Shown here in pieces: positions 52,556 through 60,589 of a stretch of DNA of 64,000 bases. The notes beneath the pieces are model-generated. The model searched no databases and was not told the DNA's origin. It was given only the letters and a program-made list of their open reading frames with translations. This DNA is from Flavobacterium sp. AG291 (lineage in GTDB: Bacteria; Bacteroidota; Bacteroidia; Flavobacteriales; Flavobacteriaceae). Numbering within the stretch: the stretch's first letter is position 1; every line of letters starts with the position of its first letter. A program made the translations under genes and the position numbers. The DNA lies in assembly GCF_003350375.1 (NCBI RefSeq), contig NZ_QQAR01000006.1, positions 62,001-126,000 on the forward strand, in the 5' to 3' direction.

Positions 52556-52587
52556 TTGCACAATACCTGACAATAGACATATATTTG
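52556..52587 (+). promoter_or_regulatory. Consensus Bacteroidetes promoter of the DUF4870 gene
   Basis: TTG at 52556-52558 and TATATTTG at 52580-52587, spacer 21 nt, 31 nt before the ATG. It may serve the whole envelope cluster up to the next break at 53464. Confidence 0.7.
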
Positions 52588-52618
52588 CATAGAATATTAA
52601 TTGATATAAACCTATACT

Positions 52619-53071
52619 ATGGAAACTATAGCAAACAAAAACACTTCTACAATACTGCAGTTAAGCGCATTAACACAGTATTTTATTCCATTAGGTAACT
52701 TTATATTTCCGGCTTTGATATGGAGTCTTAAGAAAAATGATTCAGAATTTGTAGATTATAATGGTAAACAGGCTATCAATTTTCAGTTAAGCCTATTTCT
52801 TTATTCTTTCCTTTTGGCTGTAATCGCTATACCAATTTTCCTTTGCACATTTTTCAGCAACATGGACCTGATAATAAATTCTGACGGGGAATGGATTATA
52901 GAGCAATTTAGCCTTGGCAACATTACCTGGCTGGTACTTATTGCAGTGATAGCGGTTTGTATTGTAATACTTCTAAAAACAGCAGAGTTGTTTCTTATTC
53001 TTTATGCAGCCGTAAAAAACAACAATGGTCAACGATATGATTTTCCATTAACTATAAAATTCATAAAATAA
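52619..53071 (+). CDS. DUF4870 membrane protein
   Basis: 150 residues with three hydrophobic helices (QYFIPLGNFIFPALIWSL, LFLYSFLLAVIAIPIFLCTFF, ITWLVLIAVIAVCIVILL). The segment KKNDSEFVDYNGKQAINFQLSLF is the DUF4870 signature (V-D-x-x-G-K-x-x-x-N-F). Function unknown; it is part of the PadR/PspC/GIN cluster. Its stop overlaps the next ATG by one base (TAATG), so they are coupled. Confidence 0.85.
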   Translation: METIANKNTSTILQLSALTQYFIPLGNFIFPALIWSLKKNDSEFVDYNGKQAINFQLSLFLYSFLLAVIAIPIFLCTFFSNMDLIINSDGEWIIEQFSLGNITWLVLIAVIAVCIVILLKTAELFLILYAAVKNNNGQRYDFPLTIKFIK

Positions 53072-53463
53072 TGAAAACAATAACTACAACGCTGTTAGTG
53101 CTATTAATGATTGTTTCGTGCAACTCTAACGACAGCAACGTAAAATATAGCTATTCATACAATAGCGATGGTGTCATAAAAAGGGAAATGACCGTAAAAA
53201 ACAACAAAAATGACATAGACATAGAAATGAAAGGTAATGCTACATTTAACGATGATGAAACGGCAATAACCCAATTAACTCCCGGAGGAAGCATAAACTA
53301 CAGAAACAAGGACACCAAACTTACCGCAGCCTCATCAAAAGAAGGGATAAAAATAAGTATTGAAAAAAATAACAGTAAAATATCCGCCACCAGCGACACC
53401 GGTAAGGAAATAATTAAAGAAGCCATAACACATATAAAGAAATTGCAGCAAAAACATAAATAA
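53071..53463 (+). CDS. Small lipoprotein (130 aa)
   Basis: 130 residues. A lipobox VLLMIVSC with Cys17 follows the signal segment. The mature protein is rich in Asn, Lys, Thr and Asp with repeating short strands (IKREMTVKNNKNDIDIEMKGNATFNDDETAITQL), and could form a beta solenoid or sheet like the GIN proteins nearby, but that is only a guess. Coupled to the DUF4870 gene. Confidence 0.72.
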   Translation: MKTITTTLLVLLMIVSCNSNDSNVKYSYSYNSDGVIKREMTVKNNKNDIDIEMKGNATFNDDETAITQLTPGGSINYRNKDTKLTAASSKEGIKISIEKNNSKISATSDTGKEIIKEAITHIKKLQQKHK

Positions 53464-53532
53464 TCGTCTCAGAGTTCAATCATCAAAAAACAATCAATCA
53501 ACCAATTCTGCCCTTAATCACGGCATCAATCA

Positions 53533-53588
53533 TCAGAGTTCAATCATCAGAGTTCAATCATCAGAGTTCAATCATCAGAGTTCAATCA
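53533..53588. repeat. Tandem repeat, four perfect 14-bp units
   Basis: TCAGAGTTCAATCA four times in a row; a fifth unit stands apart at 53469-53482. It lies in the 183-nt gap before a head-GIN gene. Not CRISPR: no spacers and very short units. Confidence 0.85.
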
Positions 53589-53598
53589 TCATCAACCC

Positions 53599-53612
53599 GC
53601 CTGCCGGCAGGC
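53599..53612. repeat. Palindrome GCCTGCCGGCAGGC
   Basis: A perfect 14-bp GC-rich palindrome followed by three CAAAT-type repeats (TCAAATCAAATCAAATCAAA). It stands out in an otherwise AT-rich gap and is a likely terminator or dispersed repeat seed. Confidence 0.6.
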
Positions 53613-53646
53613 AGGTCAAATCAAATCAAATCAAAAACGAACAGTT

Positions 53647-54414
53647 ATGAAACAATTTTTAACAACAGCGCTTTTAGTCGTAATCGGGCTTAGCGCACAG
53701 GCACAAACAAGTGAGACGCGTAAAAGTGAAAATTTTACAACACTTGACGTAAAGAACGGAATTGAAGTGGTATTCACACAAAGTGACGCACCCTCTTTAA
53801 AAGTGGAATCCGACAATATTAAAACTCTTGAAAACATCGTTACGGAATTCAGCAAAGGCTCCTTGAAAGTGTACATGAGAGACAATGAAAACAAAGGACC
53901 TGTACTTGGAGTCGCTAAAGTATATGTTTCTGCAGCACATGTAAAAAACTTTAAAGCAGTTACCGGAGCAACAATAAAAGCAAACGGTAAAATTACAGGA
54001 GAAGAACTGAGTGTAAAGCTGGCATCGGGAGCCTCTTTTACGGGAGAGCTAAACAGCAGTAAAAAATGTATAATTAAAGCGGAGTCAGGCTCTATGTTCA
54101 GAGGAATAGTAAAGACTGTGGAGTTTGAAGGAAAAACTACCAGCGGATCGACAATAAAAATTACCGGAAATGCAGATATCACTAAAGTAGCATGCAACAA
54201 CGGATCTTTGATAGCAGGTAAGTTTTTAAGCCAAAATGCTGATATAAAAACAACAAACGGTTCAACTGCTTTTATAAATGCAATTAAATCGATAAGTGCG
54301 GATGCCGATAACTCATCTTCAATTACCTATTATGGAGAACCGGCAGAAGTAAATTTAGGCAACAATATGTATGCTATAAAACGAGATAACCTTAAATTAG
54401 CCTTAAACAATTAG
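53647..54414 (+). CDS. Head GIN domain (DUF2807) protein 1, secreted
   Basis: 255 residues. Signal peptide (QFLTTALLVVIGLSAQAQ), then the DUF2807 right-handed beta-helix-like domain with repeated short strands. N-terminal GIEVVFTQSDAPSLKVESDNIKTLENIVTEF is the family start; the core VKNFKAVTGATIKANGKITGEELSVKLASGASFTGEL shows the periodic Gly/Ser/Thr. The family, named for head GIN adhesin-like domains, has unknown function. First of three GIN genes in the cluster. Confidence 0.88.
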   Translation: MKQFLTTALLVVIGLSAQAQTSETRKSENFTTLDVKNGIEVVFTQSDAPSLKVESDNIKTLENIVTEFSKGSLKVYMRDNENKGPVLGVAKVYVSAAHVKNFKAVTGATIKANGKITGEELSVKLASGASFTGELNSSKKCIIKAESGSMFRGIVKTVEFEGKTTSGSTIKITGNADITKVACNNGSLIAGKFLSQNADIKTTNGSTAFINAIKSISADADNSSSITYYGEPAEVNLGNNMYAIKRDNLKLALNN

Positions 54415-54474
54415 GCCTTAAGACTATAGCGTAAGACACAGAAAAAAGAAAGTGAATTAAAAACATGATGACTA

Positions 54475-54807
54475 ATGAATATTGAGAACACTAAGGCCCA
54501 GATGCGTAAGGGCGTCCTTGAGTTCTGCATCTTGTGTGTATTAAAAGAAAAAGATGCATACACATCGGAGATCCTGGACACGCTGAAAAACGCAAAGCTG
54601 CTTGTGGTTGAGGGTACTGTTTACCCATTGCTCACAAGATTAAAAAACGATGGACTTCTTAGCTATCGCTGGGAAGAGTCAACATCGGGCCCACCGCGAA
54701 AATACTACGGCCTGACCGATGAAGGAAGGGAATTTTTAAAAGAACTTAATATAACCTGGACGGAATTATCCGATGCAGTAAATATAATAACCAGTCAAAA
54801 AGCATAG
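54475..54807 (+). CDS. PadR family transcriptional regulator
   Basis: 110 residues. A winged helix with KGVLEFCILCVLKEKDAYTSEILDTL and VVEGTVYPLLTRLKNDGLLSYRWEESTSGPPRKYYGLTDEGREFL, complete from recognition helix to wing. It belongs to the short PadR group (PspC-neighbour type) with one C-terminal helix. The next gene (PspC) starts 2 nt after it, so it likely controls that operon, as in other Bacteroidetes. Confidence 0.93.
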   Translation: MNIENTKAQMRKGVLEFCILCVLKEKDAYTSEILDTLKNAKLLVVEGTVYPLLTRLKNDGLLSYRWEESTSGPPRKYYGLTDEGREFLKELNITWTELSDAVNIITSQKA

Positions 54808-54809
54808 CC

Positions 54810-56567
54810 ATGAACAAAACAGTCAGTATAAATTTAGGAGGTTTCTATTTTCATATCGATGAAGATGCCTACCAAAAGTTAAACCGCTACTTTGACGCGA
54901 TCAAACGTTCACTTTCTCCTGATGGGAAAGATGAGATTATGAGCGACATTGAAGGAAGGATTGCCGAACTGCTTTCAGAAAAGCTAAAAAGCGACAAACA
55001 GGTAGTAGGCAATGCAGAAGTTGATGAGATTATGGCTATAATGGGCCAGCCTGAAGACTACAGGATAGACGAAGAGACTACAGGCGAAAAAAACACATAC
55101 ACAGCCCCAGATTATAACTATGCTCCAAGAAACAAAAAATTCTATAGGGATGGCGAGAAAGGGATGATTAGCGGTGTATGCGCAGGATTGTCACATTACT
55201 TCAGGATCGATCCATTATGGATAAGAATATTATTCGTCATATCATTATTTATCTCGTTTGGAACAAGTATATTCATATATATCTTATTATGGGTACTTAT
55301 CCCAAAGGCAATTACCACTACCGAAAAACTGGAAATGACGGGCGAACCCATAAATATCTCTAATATCGAAAAAAAGGTAAAGGAAGAGATTGATTCAATT
55401 ACCGGAAAACTTCAGAATGTAGACTATGACAGGTTGGGTAATAATGCCAAAAACGGAGCCCAAAAAATAGGTAGTGGTATAGGAGCTGTATTCTCTGCAC
55501 TGTTTACAGGATTTGCAAAGGTAATAGGCGCATTAATTGCTGTTAGTGCAGCAATAATGCTGGGTGTAGTGGTTGTATTTTATTTCTCATTGTTATTTAC
55601 CTCATCACTAAAGAACTCAATGTGGCATCCCTGGGTAGATGGATTTAATTATACCGATGCTCCGATATGGTTAATGGGTACAGCAGTATTCTTTATGATT
55701 GCCATACCTCTTTTCATGATATTCCTTTTAGGACTTAAGATATTGGTTGACAACTTAAAACCTATAGGAAACATCACTAAATTTACCTTATTGGCATTAT
55801 GGGTACTATCTTTTGTGAGTGTACTTTACCTGGGTATAAGCCAGACTAAAGAAATAAACGATGAAGGTAAAACCGTATTCAAACAGGACATAAATCTTTT
55901 TGAAAATGAGGCAGCTCCTGAAAATGATACGCTTCTCATAAAATTCAGATACAACGATTATTTTGCAAAATCATTTTACCCTGACCATAATGATTTCCGT
56001 TTTACACAGGATTCTATAGGTAACGATGTGATCTATTCAAATGATGTATCATTTGTACTCTTGAAAACCGATGGAACAAAGCCATTTATTCAGATTGAAA
56101 AAATAGCTAATGGCAGAACATCGGCAGAAGCGCGCAAAAGAGCGGAAAAAATTAAATATAATTTCAAATTTGAGGGAAATACCTTAATTTTAGACAATTA
56201 TCTGTTAACTGATATTACAAACAAATATCGTAACCAAAAAGTTGAAATCTATCTTTACCTGCCTGAAGGAACAATTTTTAAATGTGACGACAGCGTAAAA
56301 GAGTATGATAATACCGAAGACTGGTTCTTTAACCTTTGGTGGGATGATGCCAGCAAATGGGTATATAAAATGAAACAGGACAAGGTAGAATGTCTTACTT
56401 GCCCTCATGATGAGGAAGCACCGGAAGATATCCCAGCTCCTCCTGCTCCGCCCGCTGATATTCATATTAACGGTGCAGGTAAAGGCCAGATAAATATATC
56501 TGATGAAAAAGTAAACCTGCACTTAAGTGTAGACAGTATTAACGTTACTGCCAAAACGAAAAAATAA
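54810..56567 (+). CDS. PspC domain membrane protein (585 aa)
   Basis: An N-terminal cytoplasmic domain (about 1-100, INLGGFYFHIDEDAYQKLNRYFDAIKRSL) with an acidic helical pattern. The PspC domain follows at about 108-165 (KFYRDGEKGMISGVCAGLSHYFRIDPLWIRILFVIS). After a linker there are four more helices (around 215-245, 270-300, 320-340). The C-terminal about 200 residues are extracytoplasmic, beta-rich, with a Pro-rich APEDIPAPPAPPADIH stretch. PspC senses membrane stress in other bacteria; here it is paired with PadR. Confidence 0.9.
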   Translation: MNKTVSINLGGFYFHIDEDAYQKLNRYFDAIKRSLSPDGKDEIMSDIEGRIAELLSEKLKSDKQVVGNAEVDEIMAIMGQPEDYRIDEETTGEKNTYTAPDYNYAPRNKKFYRDGEKGMISGVCAGLSHYFRIDPLWIRILFVISLFISFGTSIFIYILLWVLIPKAITTTEKLEMTGEPINISNIEKKVKEEIDSITGKLQNVDYDRLGNNAKNGAQKIGSGIGAVFSALFTGFAKVIGALIAVSAAIMLGVVVVFYFSLLFTSSLKNSMWHPWVDGFNYTDAPIWLMGTAVFFMIAIPLFMIFLLGLKILVDNLKPIGNITKFTLLALWVLSFVSVLYLGISQTKEINDEGKTVFKQDINLFENEAAPENDTLLIKFRYNDYFAKSFYPDHNDFRFTQDSIGNDVIYSNDVSFVLLKTDGTKPFIQIEKIANGRTSAEARKRAEKIKYNFKFEGNTLILDNYLLTDITNKYRNQKVEIYLYLPEGTIFKCDDSVKEYDNTEDWFFNLWWDDASKWVYKMKQDKVECLTCPHDEEAPEDIPAPPAPPADIHINGAGKGQINISDEKVNLHLSVDSINVTAKTKK

Positions 56568-56583
56568 TTTAAATATATTTCTC

Positions 56584-57312
56584 ATGGTAAAAGTTATAGT
56601 TCATATTGCCAAAGCTATGGTTGCCATAGTAGTCTCATTATTATTTGCCTCATGCGGTTTTGATATAAGAACGGTTGACGGAGACGGAAATGTTGTAAAA
56701 AAAGAAATTCCGGTTACAGGAAACTTTAATTCAGTGTCTGTTGAAAGAGACCTTGAAGTTATAATTGTGCAAGGGAGCCAACCATCAGTAACACTTGAAA
56801 CTGACCAAAATCTTGTAGAGCATATTAAGATTGAAGTTAAAGGCCATGAACTTAAGATTACCTCAGATGCAAATCTTGATAGTGACATGAAAAGGATTAC
56901 TGTGGTTATGCCTACCATTGAATCGCTTTCTACTTCCAGCAGCGCGAAGATTACTGCCAACGGTGCGATTAAAGGGGACTCAATGTCGTTTTCATCAAGC
57001 AGCGGAAGCAGTATTGACCTGACAATAGATGCTGACAAGCTAGAATGCGAAACCAGTAGCGGATCGCAAATAGGCGTTTCAGGAAAAACAAATGATCTTG
57101 ATGCTCAAACTTCAAGTGGCGGCCATATCAACGCTCAGGCATTAAAAGCGGAAAATGTAAATGCTACTGCATCGAGTGGCGGTAATATAATTGTAAATCC
57201 AATCAAGCATCTATCTGCAGATGCATCAAGTGGCGGAAATATAAAGTATGTTACTACTCCTGCTAAACTAAAGCAAAATGCCAGTTCAGGCGGGAATGTA
57301 TCTCAACTGTAA
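56584..57312 (+). CDS. Head GIN domain (DUF2807) lipoprotein 2
   Basis: 242 residues. Lipobox LLFASC, then GFDIRTVDGDGNVVKKEIPVTGNFNSVSVERDLEVIIVQGSQPSVTLETDQNLVE, the DUF2807 start. The core is a Ser/Gly-rich repeat set (SSGSSIDL, ETSSGSQIGVSG, QTSSGGHINAQ, TASSGGNIIV, ASSGGNIKYV) with a roughly 20-residue period, a beta-helix pattern. Adjacent to PspC with 16 nt between. Confidence 0.88.
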   Translation: MVKVIVHIAKAMVAIVVSLLFASCGFDIRTVDGDGNVVKKEIPVTGNFNSVSVERDLEVIIVQGSQPSVTLETDQNLVEHIKIEVKGHELKITSDANLDSDMKRITVVMPTIESLSTSSSAKITANGAIKGDSMSFSSSSGSSIDLTIDADKLECETSSGSQIGVSGKTNDLDAQTSSGGHINAQALKAENVNATASSGGNIIVNPIKHLSADASSGGNIKYVTTPAKLKQNASSGGNVSQL

Positions 57313-57324
57313 TTTATACTATTC

Positions 57325-57350
57325 AAAGCCTCCTTTTGGAGGCTTTTTTT
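57325..57350 (+). terminator. Hairpin terminator after GIN lipoprotein 2
   Basis: AAAGCCTCC pairs with GGAGGCTTT around a TTTT loop, followed by T residues. Confidence 0.88.
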
Positions 57351-57364
57351 TAATGAAACCAATT

Positions 57365-57853
57365 ATGAAAAAAATATATCTATTAGCATTAATTTTTGGT
57401 ATTACTGTATCCATACATGCTCAGAATGAAGTTTACCCTCCATCATCAGAAGTCCTGACTGAGAAGATTTTGAATCTGGATGCTAAGGCATTTGATGCCT
57501 ACAATACCTGCGATGTAGCGGCATTCAGGACTTATTTTACAACCGACCTTGAATTTTACCACGACAAAGGTGGCTACTCTAAAGGGATTGAGAAATTCAT
57601 CGAAACGTTCAAAGCAAATATCTGTAACGAACCTAAGCCAAAAGTAATACGAAAGCCTGTAAAAGAAAGCCTGAAGGTTTATCCACTTGAAGGTTATGGC
57701 GCTATACTTATGGGCGACCATGATTTTTATCAGATCGAAAACGGAGTAGAAAAGAAAACAGGAACTGCAAAATTCATTAACATGTGGCTACTTGAAAACG
57801 GTTACTGGAAAATGTCGCGCGTGCTTAGTTATGACCACAAACCTTCACATTAA
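57365..57853 (+). CDS. Exported NTF2-like protein (DUF4440 type)
   Basis: 162 residues from ATG at 57365 (an ATG at 57353 adds four residues). Signal peptide (KKIYLLALIFGITVSIHAQ). The mature part is a SnoaL/DUF4440-like cone: AKAFDAYNTCDVAAFRTYFTTDLEFYHDKGG is the family start and YGAILMGDHDFYQIENG, INMWLLENGYWKMSRVLSYDH the end. Possibly a ligand-binding or ketosteroid-isomerase-like protein. It lies between two GIN genes but has its own 5' terminator boundary. Confidence 0.85.
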   Translation: MKKIYLLALIFGITVSIHAQNEVYPPSSEVLTEKILNLDAKAFDAYNTCDVAAFRTYFTTDLEFYHDKGGYSKGIEKFIETFKANICNEPKPKVIRKPVKESLKVYPLEGYGAILMGDHDFYQIENGVEKKTGTAKFINMWLLENGYWKMSRVLSYDHKPSH

Positions 57854-57871
57854 ATTCATTTGTACATCATC

Positions 57872-57899
57872 AAACATCGGGTCTTCGCCGGTGTTTTTT
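57872..57899 (+). terminator. Hairpin terminator of the NTF2-like gene
   Basis: AACATCGG pairs with CCGGTGTT, with one wobble, followed by a T-run. Confidence 0.75.
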
Positions 57900-57900
57900 A

Positions 57901-57908
57901 TATATTTG
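57901..57908 (+). promoter_or_regulatory. Bacteroidetes -7 promoter element
   Basis: TATATTTG, exact match, immediately after the terminator and 26 nt before the third GIN gene. Confidence 0.6.
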
Positions 57909-57934
57909 CGATAACCAATAAAAAATGAAATAAC

Positions 57935-58771
57935 ATGAAAAAAGCTTTCCTGCTACTATTGGCAGTACTTTTTACGTCTATTACGTTCGCTCAGAAAAAA
58001 GAAAAGATTAAAGGTTCTAAGATTGTTACCGTTACCCAAAAAGAAGTTGATAATTTTGAAAGTCTTGAAGTAGAAGACAACATTGAAATTTTCCTTTCTA
58101 AAGGCGCAACACAAAGCCTGGAAATTGAAGCCGATGATAACCTTCATGAAACTTTTAAAGCCGAGCTGAATGGCACTACCCTTCGCATCTATACTGACAA
58201 AGAAATAACTTCTGCTAAAAAAATAAGCATTAGAGTTACCTATACTGATAACCTGAAAACAATAACGGCAAAAAATGAAGCTACAATTAATGCCCTTGCA
58301 GATTTGCAGCTGGAAAACATTACCATCAAAAATCTTGATTATTCTAAATCCTACCTAAATGTGAAATCTAAGAACTTCACACTGGTAATGAATGATAAAG
58401 CAACAGCTGAACTAAACTATCAGGGCGACAATGTAGTCGTAGAACTAAGCAAGAATGCGCAATTAAAAGCTCTAATCGCAGCAAGCATGACTGCCAAACT
58501 TGACCTTTACCAAAAAACAACGGCCACTATTGAAGGAGATGCGGCTGAAGCTAAAATCCGTGTAGATAACAATGCTTCGTTTACAGGAAAAAAATTCACT
58601 GTTAAAAATCTTGACCTGACAGCCGAAAGTTATACTCACTGCAACATTAATGCTGCCGAAAACATTACCATTGCTGCATCAGGCAAAGCAGAGATTGAGC
58701 TCTTTGGAAAACCTAAAGTACAGGTAACCAATTTTGCCGACAGTGCAGTATTGTACAAGAAAGAAATGTAA
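57935..58771 (+). CDS. Head GIN domain (DUF2807) protein 3, secreted
   Basis: 278 residues. Signal peptide (KKAFLLLLAVLFTSITFAQ), then a long linker. The GIN core begins KEVDNFESLEVEDNIEIFLSKGATQSLEIEADDNLHETFKAEL and continues with strands at regular spacing to a C-terminal FGKPKVQVTNFADSAVLYKKEM. It is the least Ser/Gly-rich of the three paralogues and ends in a basic tail. Confidence 0.85.
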   Translation: MKKAFLLLLAVLFTSITFAQKKEKIKGSKIVTVTQKEVDNFESLEVEDNIEIFLSKGATQSLEIEADDNLHETFKAELNGTTLRIYTDKEITSAKKISIRVTYTDNLKTITAKNEATINALADLQLENITIKNLDYSKSYLNVKSKNFTLVMNDKATAELNYQGDNVVVELSKNAQLKALIAASMTAKLDLYQKTTATIEGDAAEAKIRVDNNASFTGKKFTVKNLDLTAESYTHCNINAAENITIAASGKAEIELFGKPKVQVTNFADSAVLYKKEM

Positions 58772-58787
58772 TTAATACATTACCCAT

Positions 58788-58819
58788 AAAAAAGCATCCG
58801 CCCTGGCGGATGCTTTTTT
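58788..58819. terminator. Bidirectional hairpin terminator
   Basis: A 14-bp stem AAAAAGCATCCGCC / GGCGGATGCTTTTT, between the convergent GIN and hydrolase genes. Confidence 0.9.
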
Positions 58820-58834
58820 ATTATATGGAGGATA

Positions 58835-59626
58835 TTATTTTACTGCGCTTGTGGCAGCAGTTATAATAACGTTAGCAACTTTTGCAGGCTGAGAAATAAA
58901 AACAGCATGACTCGCTTTAATTTCTGTCACTTTCATGTTTGCCCTTTTATACATATTACGTTGTATATCAGGATTAATACCTTTATCTTCTGTAGCTACA
59001 ATGCCATAAGCAGGTTTGTTTCTAAAAGCTGCAGTTTCTACTTTATCTGTAAAACATTGCCCGGCTATTGGCCCCTGTGACGCATACATAAACCCTGCAA
59101 GGTCATCACTTACATCGGCTGCGAAACCTGCATGAAATTTAGCTTTGTCAAAATACACCATTCCATTCGCATCAGGTGGAAGAATACCGTTTTCAGGAGC
59201 AGGTGGAAGTGACATTACCCATTGTAGTGTATCCTCACCTTTATCAGGTGCAAATGCCGCAATATAAACCAGCCCAACAACTTTAGGGTTATTACCTGCC
59301 TGGGTAATTACTGTGCCGCCCCATGAGTGACCAACAAGTATTACAGGTCCATCCTGTCTGTCTATAATTCTGTTGGTTGCCGCTACATCGTCTTTTAAAG
59401 ACGTCAGTGGGTTTTGAACTACACTAACATTGTACCCCTGCTTAACAAGGATATCATAAACACCTTTGTACCCCGAACCATCTGCAAAAGCACCATGTAC
59501 CAGTACGATATTTTTCACTTTGCTTTTAGTTTGTGCCACTGTATCAGTAGCAAATAAGGCAATTAAAGCCATTACTGTTACTAAAAAGATTCTTTTTAGC
59601 TGCTTAATAAGATCTGTTGTTTTCAT
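58835..59626 (-). CDS. Exported alpha/beta hydrolase (EstC/HNL-like)
   Basis: 263 residues. Hydrophobic signal/anchor (IFLVTVMALIALFATDTVAQ), then NIVLVHGAFADGSGYKGVYDILVKQGY, nucleophile elbow VGHSWGGTVI, and C-terminal His in EIKASHAVFISQP. The fold matches small-molecule esterases of the EstC/hydroxynitrile-lyase-like branch. Substrate not known. Single-gene unit. Confidence 0.9.
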   Translation of the reverse strand: MKTTDLIKQLKRIFLVTVMALIALFATDTVAQTKSKVKNIVLVHGAFADGSGYKGVYDILVKQGYNVSVVQNPLTSLKDDVAATNRIIDRQDGPVILVGHSWGGTVITQAGNNPKVVGLVYIAAFAPDKGEDTLQWVMSLPPAPENGILPPDANGMVYFDKAKFHAGFAADVSDDLAGFMYASQGPIAGQCFTDKVETAAFRNKPAYGIVATEDKGINPDIQRNMYKRANMKVTEIKASHAVFISQPAKVANVIITAATSAVK

Positions 59627-59782
59627 GTTATTTATTTTAATAAGTTGATTCCTTTATTAAATCCAAAAACAACACCTTAAAAATAAAATATTGAATATCA
59701 ATACATTATATTTTATTCAGATTTTAATTTTCACGACATGAAGTAAAAACACACATTATACGCTTATCCCGTCATATACATT

Positions 59783-60529
59783 TTATAATAGGGTAAACTC
59801 AATTATACTATCAGAACTATTCTCCTCTAAAAATGTCGTAATGATAAAAGCACCGAGATTAAACCATTCTGCACATTCATTTAGTATCCAGGCATCGGAA
59901 CTACAAACCAGTCTCTGCTCCTGAACAAGGAATTTATCCGGCGAATTTTCAAGATAGCAATCCCATTTAAAACTATGGTTTTCCGCAATCTCATAACACA
60001 GCACCTTAAGTTTTCCGCTGTTAGACACTGGTGTATCAAATATCCAGATTACTTTTTCAACCTCGAGACTTTCAAATAATTTTCCTATCATAATCAGTCC
60101 CGTCTCTGTCTGGTTTACTTTACGATAGGTGCCATGTACCGAAGAAATATCCCTGTAACAACCATCAAGACCTTTGAAAACATAACCTCCTGACAAAAGT
60201 GTTTCTAATAATATCAAAACATTGAATCCGTCGAGATGAACCGTTTTTCCTTTTAGCTCGCTACTATTAATTTCTTTTGTCTTTCTGAGTTCAATTTCTT
60301 TTTCTGAGCAAGACATACCCTGAAGCGCTAGAAGCTGACGCGTTTTAAGCCTGTAACGATTCGCTGATAATGCTAAAGAAGATTTCATAGGATATCCTCT
60401 GCTTAGCAGGTAATACAAATCTTTTAAAGCTTCTTCGAGTTTCAATTGTTCATGAGCAGAAGCAAAAAGGCCTTCATCTTCTGAACTTTTCCCTCTGTTT
60501 CGTCTTGTTTCCGAATTCTGTTCTTCCAT
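59783..60529 (-). CDS. DUF434 / DUF5616 protein, possible NYN/PIN-like nuclease
   Basis: 248 residues. The N-terminus (KLEEALKDLYYLLSRGYPMKSSLALSANRYRLKTRQLLAL) matches DUF434. The C-terminal half begins GKTVHLDGFNVLILLETLLSGGYV, in which D-G-F-N resembles the first catalytic Asp/Asn motif of NYN or PIN nucleases, followed by VEKVIWIFDTPVSNSG and VCSSDAWILNECAEW, which could supply further acids. Nuclease activity is inference; the family call is fairly sure. Confidence 0.82.
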   Translation of the reverse strand: MEEQNSETRRNRGKSSEDEGLFASAHEQLKLEEALKDLYYLLSRGYPMKSSLALSANRYRLKTRQLLALQGMSCSEKEIELRKTKEINSSELKGKTVHLDGFNVLILLETLLSGGYVFKGLDGCYRDISSVHGTYRKVNQTETGLIMIGKLFESLEVEKVIWIFDTPVSNSGKLKVLCYEIAENHSFKWDCYLENSPDKFLVQEQRLVCSSDAWILNECAEWFNLGAFIITTFLEENSSDSIIEFTLL

Positions 60530-60542
60530 AAGCCAAAAATAG

Positions 60543-60571
60543 AAAAGCCGGACAAAATGCCCGGCTTTTTA
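60543..60571 (-). terminator. Hairpin terminator of the chloroperoxidase-like gene
   Basis: AAAAGCCGG pairs with CCGGCTTTT around a 9-nt loop; T-run on the minus strand. Confidence 0.85.
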
Positions 60572-60589
60572 GTTTCAATAAATTCAAAT

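Noticed and set aside
53631..54200. 189-aa minus-strand ORF antisense to the first head-GIN gene
   Set aside because: It mirrors the GIN coding sequence, has a Ser/Phe/Val-rich composition from the complementary strand and no recognisable domain.
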